64,000 nucleotides of DNA, from assembly GCA_964412455.1 (NCBI GenBank), contig CAYPOT010000002.1:1-64000 (forward strand), read 5' to 3'. This document shows, in pieces, positions 7,453 through 16,219 of the stretch. The notes under the pieces are model-generated. The model was not told the DNA's origin, ran no database searches, and saw only the letters and a list, made by a program, of their open reading frames with translations. Position 1 is the stretch's first letter. Each line of letters starts with the position of its first letter. The DNA comes from JAAXXJ01 sp964412455. Its GTDB lineage: Bacteria; Nitrospirota; UBA9217. Position numbers and translations under genes: made by a program.

Positions 7453-9330
7453 CTATTTTCTCAATGGTTCGAACTTCCGTCCCCCATGCTCGATGAACTT
7501 GCTGAAGAACTCCACATAGTGGAGCCGGAGCGCGTGGATCGTGGGAGAAAATACGCCCAGGATGATGTTCAGGACATGGATCAGACCGGCGATGATCACC
7601 CCGGTCACGACATTGCCGGTCAATCCGCCGAGCTCGTTCGCTGTATAGGCAAGCAGCACCGATGCAAAACCGATGGCCATGATGCGAACATAGGAGATGA
7701 TGTTCCCGATGCTCTTCAGGAACTCCAGGGGGGCCAGGATCCCGCCGGCAAAGAACAGGAGCGGGGTCAGGAACAGGACAACAAGGACGACAGGCCGCGT
7801 GAACACCAGCGGGATGCTGCCGATAAGCGATGCCAGGATGGCAATGATACAGCAAATGATGACAATGCTCAGGACCTTGAACAGTCCCTCCCGTTTCACC
7901 TTCCGCTGGAATGCATTGACAGCCCCCAGGACCAGCCCGAACAGGATGTGTGCCACGCCGATGGCCAGGGAGAAAAATATCATGGGAACGATCGCCGTAC
8001 GGCGTTCAACAACAAGCGGCTGAAGGTGGAAATACCTCTCCGGGAGGTCGCCGAAGAACTCACCGTACAGCACGCCGAAGAATATTGAATAGAGCGAAGC
8101 AATGAGCAGGATCGTTGCCCCGTCATGGACCGCCTTGTTCTTCCGGAAACGCTTCCGGACGTACAGGGTGAGAAGGATCAGCACCAGGCCGTAGCCTGCG
8201 TCGCCCAGGATGATCCCGAAGAAGATGGGGAAAAAGATGCCGATGAACGGCGTGGGATCGTAGGACGTGTACGCCGGCAGCGGCAGGAGGCTCGTCATGA
8301 GCTCAAAGGGGCGGAAATAGGCCGGATTATTCAGGACAATGGGCACCCGTTCCAGGTCCTCCTCGCGCATCTCCTTCTCCTCCACGACGACCTTGGTCGA
8401 AAAGGCGTTTTCCATGGTGTTCCGGAGCCGCACGATGTCCCGCGACGGCATCCATCCGTGGATAAAGAAGCACATCCGCGTTTCATAGGCGAAGGCCGTG
8501 GTCTTCAACAGCGCCAGCCGGTCGTCGATCCATTCCCGAACGCTCTTATAGAGCGGCGTCCATCGCCGTGCAAACTGCAGAAGGTCCTCCTGGAGCCGGT
8601 CGATCTCCGCTGCGACCCGCGCGGTCCGCTCCTTTACGAAGGCGATCTTCTGGGGAAACGAGAGTGTGCTGAAGGATGCCGGGAACGTAAGTTCGGGCAC
8701 ATGCTCATCGGAAAGCGTCTTCTTCACCCGGTCGGCGATCGACTTTTCAACCGTAATGAGCCCCACCAGCGTACCGTCATCGGCCGGTTCGGTCTGGAAC
8801 TCGAACTTCCAGTCCGTGATACGCGAGAGGACCTCGCGGAGCCGCGGGACCATCTCCGGCTCCTTGATGGTAAGACCGATGAAGTCAAGGTCCGGTGTCT
8901 CCCGGGTGCTGTCCATCAGCATCGCCAGCCCACCGAGAAAGATGGCATACCGTTCGAGCTCGGACCGCTCCTTCTGCAGCGCATCCCGCTGAACGGAACG
9001 TTCCCGTGCCTGGCCGGTATGCCGCTCCACGGCGCCTGCAATGGTCTCCGCGATGCCGGCCGGATCTACGTAGCTTTCGCGCACGGGAACAGCCGGCAGA
9101 AAGGAAAAGAGCTCATCGACCTTCTGCCGCAGGTCCTCGAGATACAGGCGTTCCACTCCGGTCTTTTCATCGAGCGAGAACGAGCGGATATGCTCCTGGT
9201 CAACTTTCTCGATGAACCCCACGGCGGCGGGGTCGATCTGAAATATCCCCGCGTTCCGCAGAAGCACGATGGACTCCTGAAGGAGGTCCTTCGGCCCGAC
9301 GATCTCGACCTTTGACATTCTGACGATCAT
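7453..9330 (-). CDS. atpI: V-type ATP synthase subunit I (membrane stator, a-subunit)
   Basis: The 625-residue protein has a soluble N-terminal half with coiled-coil stretches (about residues 1-330) and a membrane half with about seven or eight helices, starting around FIGIFFPIFFGIILGDAGYG. This is the two-part build of subunit I/a, which forms the ion half-channels against the proteolipid ring and anchors the peripheral stalk. The block LGDAGYGL and the late helix AYTANELGGLTGNV are typical. It starts four bases after the H/G gene. The C-terminus faces the repeat-filled gap before atpK. Confidence 0.93.
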   Translation of the reverse strand: MIVRMSKVEIVGPKDLLQESIVLLRNAGIFQIDPAAVGFIEKVDQEHIRSFSLDEKTGVERLYLEDLRQKVDELFSFLPAVPVRESYVDPAGIAETIAGAVERHTGQARERSVQRDALQKERSELERYAIFLGGLAMLMDSTRETPDLDFIGLTIKEPEMVPRLREVLSRITDWKFEFQTEPADDGTLVGLITVEKSIADRVKKTLSDEHVPELTFPASFSTLSFPQKIAFVKERTARVAAEIDRLQEDLLQFARRWTPLYKSVREWIDDRLALLKTTAFAYETRMCFFIHGWMPSRDIVRLRNTMENAFSTKVVVEEKEMREEDLERVPIVLNNPAYFRPFELMTSLLPLPAYTSYDPTPFIGIFFPIFFGIILGDAGYGLVLILLTLYVRKRFRKNKAVHDGATILLIASLYSIFFGVLYGEFFGDLPERYFHLQPLVVERRTAIVPMIFFSLAIGVAHILFGLVLGAVNAFQRKVKREGLFKVLSIVIICCIIAILASLIGSIPLVFTRPVVLVVLFLTPLLFFAGGILAPLEFLKSIGNIISYVRIMAIGFASVLLAYTANELGGLTGNVVTGVIIAGLIHVLNIILGVFSPTIHALRLHYVEFFSKFIEHGGRKFEPLRK

Positions 9331-9334
9331 GGTT

Positions 9335-9649
9335 TCATTCCAGAAGGATCCGGGGGATCCGCTTGAGAATGATCGCGGTCAAGGTCCCGTCATCCAGCTT
9401 CTCGATCCGCTGCGTATGCGCCGCGGCGTCTTCCAGCACTTGTTTCGCCTTCGCCTCGGCGCTCTGCTTCGCGTCCTCCAGGGCCCGCGCCAGCAGTTCA
9501 CCGTCATTTTGCTCCTCCCGCGCGACAGCCTCGGACGCTTCCCGCTTCGCCTGGTCAAGCCAGGTCCGCAATTTCTCCTGCTCGCCTTCAATGCAAGACT
9601 GGATCGCTTTTTCGGCGTCGATCACTTCGTTCAGAATGTCCTTATCCAT
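9335..9649 (-). CDS. V-type ATP synthase subunit H/G-like peripheral-stalk coiled coil
   Basis: The 104-residue protein is almost entirely charged coiled coil (DAEKAIQSCIEGEQEKLRTW onward, rich in Ala, Glu, Lys and Gln), with a short C-terminal LKRIPRIL. A small coiled-coil gene at the head of a bacterial V-ATPase operon is normally the subunit called G or H. It forms the heterodimeric stalk with subunit E. Sequence alone would not prove this; position gives most of the confidence. It is the first gene of the operon, and the upstream 197 bases are shared with a divergent VOC gene. Confidence 0.75.
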   Translation of the reverse strand: MDKDILNEVIDAEKAIQSCIEGEQEKLRTWLDQAKREASEAVAREEQNDGELLARALEDAKQSAEAKAKQVLEDAAAHTQRIEKLDDGTLTAIILKRIPRILLE

Positions 9650-9750
9650 GATTCTATTCTATCAAATATGAAAATAAGGCAGGACTTCTTCTGCAATTTA
9701 CTGTTCATTCTCTTGGAAAAATCATCCTGACGGAGTAGAATTAAGCAATA

Positions 9751-9770
9751 TTTGTTGCGCGCAACGAAAT
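9751..9770. promoter_or_regulatory. Candidate operator: GTTGCGCGCAAC palindrome
   Basis: A perfect 12-base palindrome (9754-9765) with near-symmetric flanks (ATTT...AAAT) lies in the divergent gap between the V-ATPase operon and the VOC gene. It could serve either direction. No regulator gene in the window is an obvious partner. Confidence 0.35.
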
Positions 9771-9846
9771 GGAAAGATCGTAATCATCTTCATTTCATGA
9801 ATTCGCATATGCATAACACTCACGTGCGGAAGGAAAGGGACGTGCC

Positions 9847-10431
9847 ATGATCAAGTACAGCGGCGTAAACCACCTTGCACTGGCAACAGGGGCGATGGAT
9901 GAGACGATCCGGTTCTGGAGAGACCTTCTGGGAATGCGTCTGGTTGCCGGTCTGGGTCATCCCGGCTACCGGCAGTATTTCTTCCAGGTGTCGGAGCACG
10001 ACATGATAGCCTTCTTCGAGTGGCCGGGTGTCCAGCCGGTCGAGGAGAAGGAGCATGGCAGGCCGGTGGCCGGGCCCTTCGCATTCGACCATGTGGCCTT
10101 CGGTGTGGAGAACGAGGACGAGTTGTGGAAGCTCAAGGACCGGCTTGCGGCCGCGGAGGTCTGGGTATCCGAGGTGATCGATCACGGCTTCATCCATTCC
10201 ATCTACGCGTACGATCCCAACGGCATTCCCATCGAGTTCAGCTACTATGTACCCGGCACGGATGTCCGTACCAGCCCGCTCATGGCAGACCGCGAACCCA
10301 CCGCACTTGCACAGGAAGGGCCGGAGCCGCGGTTCGAGCGGTGGCCGGCCGCAGCATCAGGTACGAAAAAGCATGCGCGAAAGATCTATCCTGGCGCCGG
10401 AAGCGAGCTGTTTCACGGAAAGAAGGGATAA
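9847..10431 (+). CDS. VOC (glyoxalase/dioxygenase-fold) protein
   Basis: The 194-residue protein contains one VOC fold over residues 1-140. Probable metal ligands are in the expected places: His9 (SGVNHLAL), Glu58 (FFEWPG), His82 (FDHVAFGV) and Glu130 (IPIEFSYY). Such proteins include glyoxalases, ring-cleaving dioxygenases and resistance thiol transferases; nothing here fixes the substrate. The remaining 55 residues are low-complexity and charged, perhaps disordered. It is followed by repeat DNA and then a flavoprotein reductase gene on the same strand. Confidence 0.8.
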   Translation: MIKYSGVNHLALATGAMDETIRFWRDLLGMRLVAGLGHPGYRQYFFQVSEHDMIAFFEWPGVQPVEEKEHGRPVAGPFAFDHVAFGVENEDELWKLKDRLAAAEVWVSEVIDHGFIHSIYAYDPNGIPIEFSYYVPGTDVRTSPLMADREPTALAQEGPEPRFERWPAAASGTKKHARKIYPGAGSELFHGKKG

Positions 10432-10556
10432 GCACCAAATCACAATCTACAAATTTCAAATAAATCCCAATTTTCAATTTCTCAATAGTGTACGTCTGAC
10501 CATTTGGTCTTTGGTGCTTATTTGTAATTTGTTATTTGTGATTTACGATTTGCCCC
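10432..10556. repeat. Two-armed AAATTTC/TTATTTGT repeat between VOC and reductase genes
   Basis: The left arm (10432-10481, GCACCAAATCACAATCTAC and on) and right arm (10506-10555, TTTGGTGCTTATTTGTAATT and on) are inverted copies of A-rich 7-8-base units bounded by GCACCAAA / TTTGGTGC. The same family recurs at 16.98 and 21.11 kb. Confidence 0.65.
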
Positions 10557-10560
10557 ATCT

Positions 10561-11718
10561 ATGGACTACGACGTCATCATAGCCGGCGCCGGCCCCGCAG
10601 GCTCCACCTGTGCCCGCATGTGCGCGAAGGCCGGCCTCCGCACCCTGCTGCTGGAACGGGAGACCTTCCCGAGGTCCAAGCCCTGCGGCGGCGCCCTGTC
10701 CGAGCGGGCGCTCTCGCACCTCGGCCTCTCCCTGCCTGCGGACCTCATCGAACGGGAATGCTTCGGCGTCCGCGTCCACTACGGGAAGCATACGGTCGAG
10801 GTCAGGAAGGACCTCCGGATCGCGGTGATGGTGGACCGGAAGAAGTTCGATCAGTACCTCGCGCAACAAGCAGTGGATGCGGGGGCAATTCTTCATGAGG
10901 GAGAGCCGGCTCAGGTAATCACGTCGCACCGGGACCGTGTGGAGGTGAGGACGGACAGCGGGCTATACGAGGCCCGATGCCTCGTCGGCGCCGACGGCGC
11001 GAACAGCGTGGTGGGCAGGACGGTCCGGCCGATGTTCGGAAGGGACGAGATTTCCGCCGCCCTCGTCGGCAGGTCACCAGCGGACGACCGGGAGATCGAC
11101 GCCCGTTTGGGCGGGATGCTCGACATGTATTTCGGTGTGGCACCCATGGGATACGGATGGGTCTTTCCCCACAAGGGTTATTACACCATGGGCGTGCTGG
11201 GGCAGGCTTCGGAATTCAACTCGCCTCTGAAGGTCTTCAACGAGTTCACCGCGGCCCGGGGAATGGGGGTCGACCGGCCCCATGGACACACGGTCCCCTG
11301 GGGAGGGTTCCCGAGAACGGTCGTCGGTAAACGTGTCCTGTTGGCGGGTGACGCGGCAGGGTTCGCGGACCCTTTCCACGGCGAGGGGATGGCAAGCGCC
11401 GTCCTTTCGGGCAGGCTGGCAGGCCAGGCGATTGTTGATGGCCTCGGGGGAAAGAAGGACCCACTCACGTGGTACGCGGCGGAATGCGACCGGCTCATCG
11501 TGCATGAGATGCGTATCGCGCTCCAGATGGCGCGAGTGATGGAGAACTACCCCAGGCTCTTTCTGACGATTTTCTTTTCGGACACGAAGGCGCTGGACAA
11601 GTACCTCGACATCGCGACGGGAAAGACTGACTACCGGCATTTCCGCAGGTGGCTCCTCGCGAGGCTGCCCGGTTATCTCACGAAGATGCTCGTCGGCACA
11701 TCACCGGCAGAGACCTAG
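10561..11718 (+). CDS. Geranylgeranyl-reductase-family FAD-dependent oxidoreductase
   Basis: The 385-residue flavoprotein begins with an FAD-binding Rossmann motif, VIIAGAGPAGST (residues 5-16). A FPRSKPCGGAL block follows near residue 40, and a second FAD motif, LLAGDAAGFADPFHGEGM, near residue 260. These are marks of the geranylgeranyl reductase family, which saturates isoprenoid double bonds in chlorophyll, archaeal lipids or menaquinone side chains. With ubiE/menG about 0.5 kb downstream, a role in menaquinone side-chain reduction is my inference. No strong ribosome site is visible because the upstream 130 bases are repeat DNA. The gene converges on the small regulator at 11728. Confidence 0.8.
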   Translation: MDYDVIIAGAGPAGSTCARMCAKAGLRTLLLERETFPRSKPCGGALSERALSHLGLSLPADLIERECFGVRVHYGKHTVEVRKDLRIAVMVDRKKFDQYLAQQAVDAGAILHEGEPAQVITSHRDRVEVRTDSGLYEARCLVGADGANSVVGRTVRPMFGRDEISAALVGRSPADDREIDARLGGMLDMYFGVAPMGYGWVFPHKGYYTMGVLGQASEFNSPLKVFNEFTAARGMGVDRPHGHTVPWGGFPRTVVGKRVLLAGDAAGFADPFHGEGMASAVLSGRLAGQAIVDGLGGKKDPLTWYAAECDRLIVHEMRIALQMARVMENYPRLFLTIFFSDTKALDKYLDIATGKTDYRHFRRWLLARLPGYLTKMLVGTSPAET

Positions 11719-11727
11719 CGACGGCAC

Positions 11728-12069
11728 TCAGGGAATCTCAAGGGAGAACAGCGGCGCATGGAGGGACTCGCTCTTGCACACCGGACACCGGCTCGGTCTG
11801 GTCAGGCGTTCGCGTTTTTCGAAGACGAACCCGCACTTCACGCACTCGGCAGGCTGAACGACGAATCGCCTGCCGGTCCGGTGAAGCGACTGCCGGATAT
11901 GCTCCAGGTGACCGGCGACCTCCTTCTCGGGAATACCCACCAGCCCTGAAAGGTCACGGGCCGAGAACGGCCCCTGCTCAAGCTCCGTCATGATCAGTCG
12001 ACGGACCGTATCGTGCGACTCTACAGGAGGACGGGGCCCTTCACCGCGTTCATCGTGCTTTCTGACCAT
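11728..12069 (-). CDS. Winged-helix regulator with C-terminal zinc ribbon
   Basis: The 113-residue protein combines a helix-turn-helix region (about residues 20-62, SARDLSGLVGIPEKEVAGHL) with a rubredoxin-like zinc knuckle, Cys76-x2-Cys79 and Cys95-x2-Cys98. This is the layout of the predicted HTH plus zinc-ribbon regulator family (COG3357-type). It may sense metal or redox state, but no target is known. It is convergent with the flavoprotein gene (nine bases between the stops) and divergent from ubiE/menG, so the 189-base gap to ubiE is a natural operator region. Confidence 0.75.
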   Translation of the reverse strand: MVRKHDERGEGPRPPVESHDTVRRLIMTELEQGPFSARDLSGLVGIPEKEVAGHLEHIRQSLHRTGRRFVVQPAECVKCGFVFEKRERLTRPSRCPVCKSESLHAPLFSLEIP

Positions 12070-12147
12070 GAAACAAGTATACTCCCATTCTCTATCTTCC
12101 GGCAGCGCCCGGACCGGAGGAGGGTCGCACTATCTCCGTCGGCCGCC

Positions 12148-12175
12148 TTGACATGCACCAACCCTCTGCTACAAT
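12148..12175 (+). promoter_or_regulatory. Sigma-70-type promoter upstream of ubiE/menG
   Basis: TTGACA at 12148-12153 and TACAAT at 12170-12175 are separated by 16 bases. The start codon lies 84 bases after the -10 box. Confidence 0.6.
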
Positions 12176-12258
12176 TTCGTTAGACCGATAACGAACCAGA
12201 GAGTCGTACCGCCTCGCCAGTATTCATCACCCCGCACGAGAGAGGACCCTGAAGTATC

Positions 12259-12966
12259 ATGTCAACTGAAGCCCGGGACAAGTTCATCAAACACATCTTC
12301 ACCACCGTGGCTCCGTACGTGGACACCTGGAGCCACAGGTTCAGCCTGGGACTGGACCGCTCGTGGCGGAAGAAGGCCGTGGCCCTGTCGGGCATCAAGC
12401 CCGGCGACCGGGTGCTGGACATCTGCGCCGGCACGGGCGAGCTGTCCTTCGCCCTCCTGCCCGCCGTGGGCGGGTCCGGCAGCATCACTGCAACGGATTT
12501 TTGCGAGAATATGCTCGAGATAGCGAAGCGGAAAAAGGGCGGGAACCACGGGAACATGACCTTCCAGATGGCCGACGCCAAGGCCCTTCCCTTCCCTGAC
12601 AGGTCCTTCGATGCCGTGACCGTGGGTTTCGGCATGCGGAACATACCGGACACGATCCTTGCGCTCAAGGAGATCCGGCGCGTCCTGAAGCCGGGAGGGA
12701 AGTTCATCTGTCTGGAACTCACCCAGCCGCAGGCCCCTGTCCTGCACCAGCTCTACAACTGGTACCTCTCGCGGTTCATGCCCTTCGTGAGCACGCTGGT
12801 GATGAAGTCTTCGGCGCCTTATCTCTACCTGCCCCGGTCCATCGAGGCCTTCTACCAGCCGCCGGAATTCCGGGAGGTCATCGCCCGGAACGGATTCGAT
12901 AACGTGGCCATCGACTCCCTCACACTGGGTATCGCCACGGTCTACCGGGCAAGCAAGCGGGATTAG
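12259..12966 (+). CDS. ubiE: Demethylmenaquinone/ubiquinone C-methyltransferase
   Basis: The 235-residue SAM-dependent methyltransferase carries motif I VLDICAGTGELSF (residues 52-64), KALPFPDRSFDAVTVGFGMRN around residue 110-127, and the C-terminal LTLGIATVYRASK. These are diagnostic of UbiE/MenG, which makes the last C-methylation of the quinone ring. In an anaerobic, menaquinone-type organism the name menG applies equally. A clear promoter lies upstream and a terminator 27 bases downstream, so this looks like a single-gene transcript. Confidence 0.93.
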   Translation: MSTEARDKFIKHIFTTVAPYVDTWSHRFSLGLDRSWRKKAVALSGIKPGDRVLDICAGTGELSFALLPAVGGSGSITATDFCENMLEIAKRKKGGNHGNMTFQMADAKALPFPDRSFDAVTVGFGMRNIPDTILALKEIRRVLKPGGKFICLELTQPQAPVLHQLYNWYLSRFMPFVSTLVMKSSAPYLYLPRSIEAFYQPPEFREVIARNGFDNVAIDSLTLGIATVYRASKRD

Positions 12967-12992
12967 CCCGGACCACTGACGGAGACAAACAG

Positions 12993-13021
12993 GGCCGCGA
13001 AGGTTCTCTTCGCGGCCTTTT
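12993..13021 (+). terminator. Rho-independent terminator of ubiE/menG
   Basis: Perfect 10-bp stem GGCCGCGAAG / CTTCGCGGCC with a five-base loop, followed by TTTTCATTT. Confidence 0.85.
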
Positions 13022-13091
13022 CATTTGGGCCTTCCGTGTTTTTTGCTGAAAGAAATCAGTCAAACCTTTGTGTCAAAGAAAAAGGCAAAGC

Positions 13092-13210
13092 TCTATCCGC
13101 AGATTCCAAAAGTAGGCGCTTCTAAGCGACGCAGATTACACAGATTTTGAAACCCATTCTGCTTGTTTTATTAAAGACTTAATCTGCGTCAATCTGCTAA
13201 ATCTGCGGAT
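13092..13210. repeat. Period-9 AATCTGCG element carrying an R-element copy
   Basis: The right arm (about 13178-13210) holds three units (AATCTGCGT, CAATCTGCT, AAATCTGCG). The left arm has CCGCAGATT and ACGCAGATTACACAGATT. Between these left-arm units, bases 13106-13130 form an inverted copy of the R element. The rest of the 13022-13306 gap shows no gene. Confidence 0.6.
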
Positions 13211-13306
13211 GGGTGTTTCCGACCTGCCCGCCTCTATGGCGATGCATTGCCTTCTTAACTTTTATACGAATAAACCTTTCATTTCAAGATCGAAACCCGC
13301 GCGCTC

Positions 13307-15061
13307 CTATATCTCCGCCATCAGCTCCGGGAACCGCTGGTGCATAAACGACAACGCCGCCTGCCGCGCGAGAACGGCCGTGGGCTGGCGCATCACCAGA
13401 TCGGCAAGCTCTACGGCGTCCTGCATGCGGACCGAGCGAACGACCTTCTTGACCCAGGGAATGGCCGCCACGTTCATGCTGAGATACTCGAAACCCAATC
13501 CCATGAGAATGGCCGCGTAGAGCGGATCGCCCGCCATCTCGCCGCACATGGCCAGGCCGACCCTTCCCTCGTGGGCAGCGTGGGAGACCCGCTGCAGAAG
13601 GCGCAGCACGGCCGGTTCGAGCGGTTCGTACATGAAGGCCACATGTTCATTGGTGCGGTCGATGGCCAGGGTGTACTGGATCAGGTCGTTGGTGCCGATG
13701 CTGAAGAAATCCACCTCCGGCGCAAGAAGGTCCGCGGTCAGCGCTGCCGACGGGATCTCGATCATGACGCCGATCTCGAGCCGTTCGTCGAAGGGAACGC
13801 CCTCGGCCCGCAGCTCCGCCCGTATCTCGTCCATCAATCGCTTGATCTCCTGCAGTTCAGGCAGGGCCGATATCATGGGATAGAGGATCTTGATCTTTCC
13901 ATGGGCGGACGCCCGGAAGATGCCGCGCAATTGGGCGCGGAAGATGTCGCGGTTCTGCAGACAGAAGCGGATGGCGCGGAGCCCCAGTGCCGGATTCGGC
14001 TCCTCTTCGTATTGGTCGGGCAGAGCGAGCTTATCGCCGCCCACGTCGAGCGTCCGGATCACCACCTCGTTCGGCGCCGCCCGTTCGGCAACATCGCGAT
14101 AGGCCGCGTAGTGTTGTTCCTCCGTCGGCAAATGCTGCCCATTCAGGTAAAGAAACTCTGTCCGGTAGAGCCCGACCCCCACGCCGCCGTGTTTGGCGAC
14201 GGTAGCCACCTCTTCCGGCAATTCGATGTTCCCCTGCAGGTGGATCAACTTGCCGTCGAGCGTCACGGCGGGAAGGTCCCGGAGCTTGTCCAGCTCCATC
14301 TCAAAGTATTTATAGCGCTGCTGTCTCCTGAGGTAGTCGAGGAACGTCGCTTCATCGGGGTCCACGATCACGGTGCCGTGGTTCCCGTCGAGAATGACGA
14401 CGTCGCCGGTACGCACGGAGGCCGTGATCTTTTCAAGACCGGCGGATGCCGGGATACCCATCGAGCGGGCGACAATGGCCGTATGGGACGTACGGCTTCC
14501 CATCTCGGTCGCAAAAGCCAGGACCTTGTCCTTGCGCATCATCAGCGTGTCGGACGGCGCAAGGTCATGGGCGATCACGATGACCTCCTCGCTGATCTCC
14601 GCGAGGCTTTCCTGCTTCTTTCCCGTAAGGTTCCGGAGCACCCGCTCCGCCACCTGTTCAACGTCATGCTTCCGCTCACGCAGGTACTCGTCTTCGATGG
14701 CGTCGAATTTTTTCGCGATGGCGTCAATAGTCTCCCGCAGGGCGCCTTCGGAGTTGAGCTTGGCGTCCTTGATCCTTTTGACGGTTCCCTCCACCAGCAT
14801 CTTATCCTCGAGCAGCATGATATGCGTGTCCAGGATATACCGGTGGGATTTGCCGAGGTCCCGGGTATAGCGTTTCCGGATCTCCTCAAGCTGTCCCTTG
14901 GATACCTCCACGGCCTTTTTGAACCGGACAACCTCGCTCTTGACGTCGACATCCTCGATCCGCTGTCCCGCCACCACAACCTTCTTGCGGTCCAGCAGGT
15001 AGACCCTGCCGATCACGATGCCCGGCGACGCCCCGATACCTTTAAATATCTTTTCGCTCAT
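13307..15061 (-). CDS. ptsI: PTS enzyme I (phosphoenolpyruvate-protein phosphotransferase)
   Basis: This enzyme takes phosphate from phosphoenolpyruvate and passes it to HPr. The 584-residue protein has the N-terminal EI domain and the phospho-histidine His193 in GSRTSHTAIVARS. The C-terminal PEP-binding barrel has GTNDLIQY, and a catalytic Cys in LAMCGEMAGD near residue 507. It is the last gene of the PTS cluster, 106 bases downstream of ptsH. That gap holds a CAGAC-family repeat, so its ribosome site lies next to the repeat's left end. Confidence 0.96.
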   Translation of the reverse strand: MSEKIFKGIGASPGIVIGRVYLLDRKKVVVAGQRIEDVDVKSEVVRFKKAVEVSKGQLEEIRKRYTRDLGKSHRYILDTHIMLLEDKMLVEGTVKRIKDAKLNSEGALRETIDAIAKKFDAIEDEYLRERKHDVEQVAERVLRNLTGKKQESLAEISEEVIVIAHDLAPSDTLMMRKDKVLAFATEMGSRTSHTAIVARSMGIPASAGLEKITASVRTGDVVILDGNHGTVIVDPDEATFLDYLRRQQRYKYFEMELDKLRDLPAVTLDGKLIHLQGNIELPEEVATVAKHGGVGVGLYRTEFLYLNGQHLPTEEQHYAAYRDVAERAAPNEVVIRTLDVGGDKLALPDQYEEEPNPALGLRAIRFCLQNRDIFRAQLRGIFRASAHGKIKILYPMISALPELQEIKRLMDEIRAELRAEGVPFDERLEIGVMIEIPSAALTADLLAPEVDFFSIGTNDLIQYTLAIDRTNEHVAFMYEPLEPAVLRLLQRVSHAAHEGRVGLAMCGEMAGDPLYAAILMGLGFEYLSMNVAAIPWVKKVVRSVRMQDAVELADLVMRQPTAVLARQAALSFMHQRFPELMAEI

Positions 15062-15069
15062 AGTAGTAG

Positions 15070-15160
15070 TTCAGACATCAGACAACAGACTTTCAGACAG
15101 CAGACTGAAGCGGTCTTTTTCAGTTGTCTGTTTTCCGTCGTCTGCAATCTCCTGTCTGGA
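15070..15160. repeat. Two-armed period-7 CAGACNN repeat between ptsH and ptsI
   Basis: The left arm has CAGACAT, CAGACAA, CAGACTT, CAGACAG and CAGACTG. The right arm (15121-15158) is the inverted form (TTGTCTG, TCGTCTG, CTGTCTG). Relatives lie at 32.23 and 61.50 kb. Confidence 0.7.
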
Positions 15161-15167
15161 GCCTCTC

Positions 15168-15437
15168 CTACTCCTTCTCTCCGAATTTGTCCTTAAATAG
15201 CTTTTCCATGCCATCCAACGCCCGGTCCTCATCGCCGCCATCGGCCTGGACCTGGACCGTGGTGCCCCTGGCTGCCGCCATCATCATGATGCCCATGATG
15301 CTCTTTCCATCCACTTCGACGCCGTCCTTGCTCAGCAGGATCCGTGAGGTGAATCCGCTTGCGGTTTTAACGATCTGGGCGGCCGCCCGCGCATGCAGCC
15401 CGAGCTTGTTCTCGATCAGCAGTTCCCTTTTCTTCAT
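15168..15437 (-). CDS. ptsH: HPr, PTS phosphocarrier protein
   Basis: The 89-residue phosphocarrier has the active His15 in KLGLHARAAA and the regulatory Ser46 in DGKSIMGIMM. Ser46 is the site phosphorylated by HPr kinase in species that have hprK, and hprK is present 4 kb upstream in the same cluster. The start at 15437 gives the standard HPr length; longer in-frame readings only run back into the EIID gene, whose stop lies two bases upstream. Confidence 0.95.
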   Translation of the reverse strand: MKKRELLIENKLGLHARAAAQIVKTASGFTSRILLSKDGVEVDGKSIMGIMMMAAARGTTVQVQADGGDEDRALDGMEKLFKDKFGEKE

Positions 15438-15439
15438 GG

Positions 15440-16219
15440 CTATGCGAATCCTCCCAAGGCAAGTATCAGACAGGCCGCAGCCAGGCCGATCATTATTTTC
15501 ACCGGCGACGCGCCCGCGCGCATCAAGGCGATCATTCCCAGCGTAAACGCCAGCCCCGCGGCCGCCAGAAGCGGCGGGGAAACGGATACGGAGGTCCTGA
15601 ACTCCGTACCCCAGGCGGACAGCGTGCCGACAATGCATCCGATGATGGCAAGGGACAGGACCTTGTACCTTCTTGCCAGCCGCGTAAAATTATACCGTGA
15701 CATAAGGGCAACCACGTCGCCTTGCGTTTCATAACCGACGAACACGAGGCTGAGCCTCAGCCCCACATGCACGATGTTGTACAGGACCAGGAACAGGAGC
15801 GGGGCCCACCATGCCCCGGTGAGGAGCACGGCAACCGCCGCTGATGCCGCGAAGGGCTTCAGCGACCCCCAGAAGAAACTGTCGCCCAGCGCGCCCAGAG
15901 GGGCCATGAGGTTCTTCTTAAGCTCCACGACGTCAGCGGCAGCGTTCCTGCCCGACGCACGATCTTCTTCGGCCCTCGCCGCAGCGCCAAGGATGAACGA
16001 CGCGAGGTATGGCTGTGTATTGAAATACTCCATGTGCGCGGCCAGGCGCTCCGCGAACACCTCCCGGTCAGGATACAGGCGCCGGAGGATGGGGATGAGC
16101 GCGAAGGCGAATCCCAGGGACTGGAGCCGGTCATAGCTCCACGATGCCTGGATGAAGAAAGACCGCCAGAAGACGCCCAGCAGGTCAACGGTGCGTATGA
16201 CAGAGCTATTATGCGCCAT
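15440..16219 (-). CDS. PTS mannose-family EIID membrane component
   Basis: The protein has about 259 residues from ATG 16219. The N-terminus (DLLGVFWRSFFIQASWSYDR) and the YFNTQPYLASFILGAAA block are typical of the IID component. Cytoplasmic helices come first and a membrane region follows in the C-terminal third. IID forms the sugar channel with IIC. The start overlaps the EIIC stop by 11 bases. The family includes mannose, fructose, sorbose and N-acetyl-hexosamine transporters, and the sugar cannot be assigned. Confidence 0.9.
   Translation of the reverse strand: MAHNSSVIRTVDLLGVFWRSFFIQASWSYDRLQSLGFAFALIPILRRLYPDREVFAERLAAHMEYFNTQPYLASFILGAAARAEEDRASGRNAAADVVELKKNLMAPLGALGDSFFWGSLKPFAASAAVAVLLTGAWWAPLLFLVLYNIVHVGLRLSLVFVGYETQGDVVALMSRYNFTRLARRYKVLSLAIIGCIVGTLSAWGTEFRTSVSVSPPLLAAAGLAFTLGMIALMRAGASPVKIMIGLAAACLILALGGFA

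Noticed and set aside
15070..15160. CRISPR-like array (repeats with short spacing)
   Set aside because: Units are 7 bases, degenerate and without unique spacers of constant length; no cas gene is present anywhere in the window.
13340..15196. 618-codon open frame antisense to ptsI
   Set aside because: It is a mirror of the high-GC codon pattern of ptsI, has no family resemblance, and ptsI is unmistakable.
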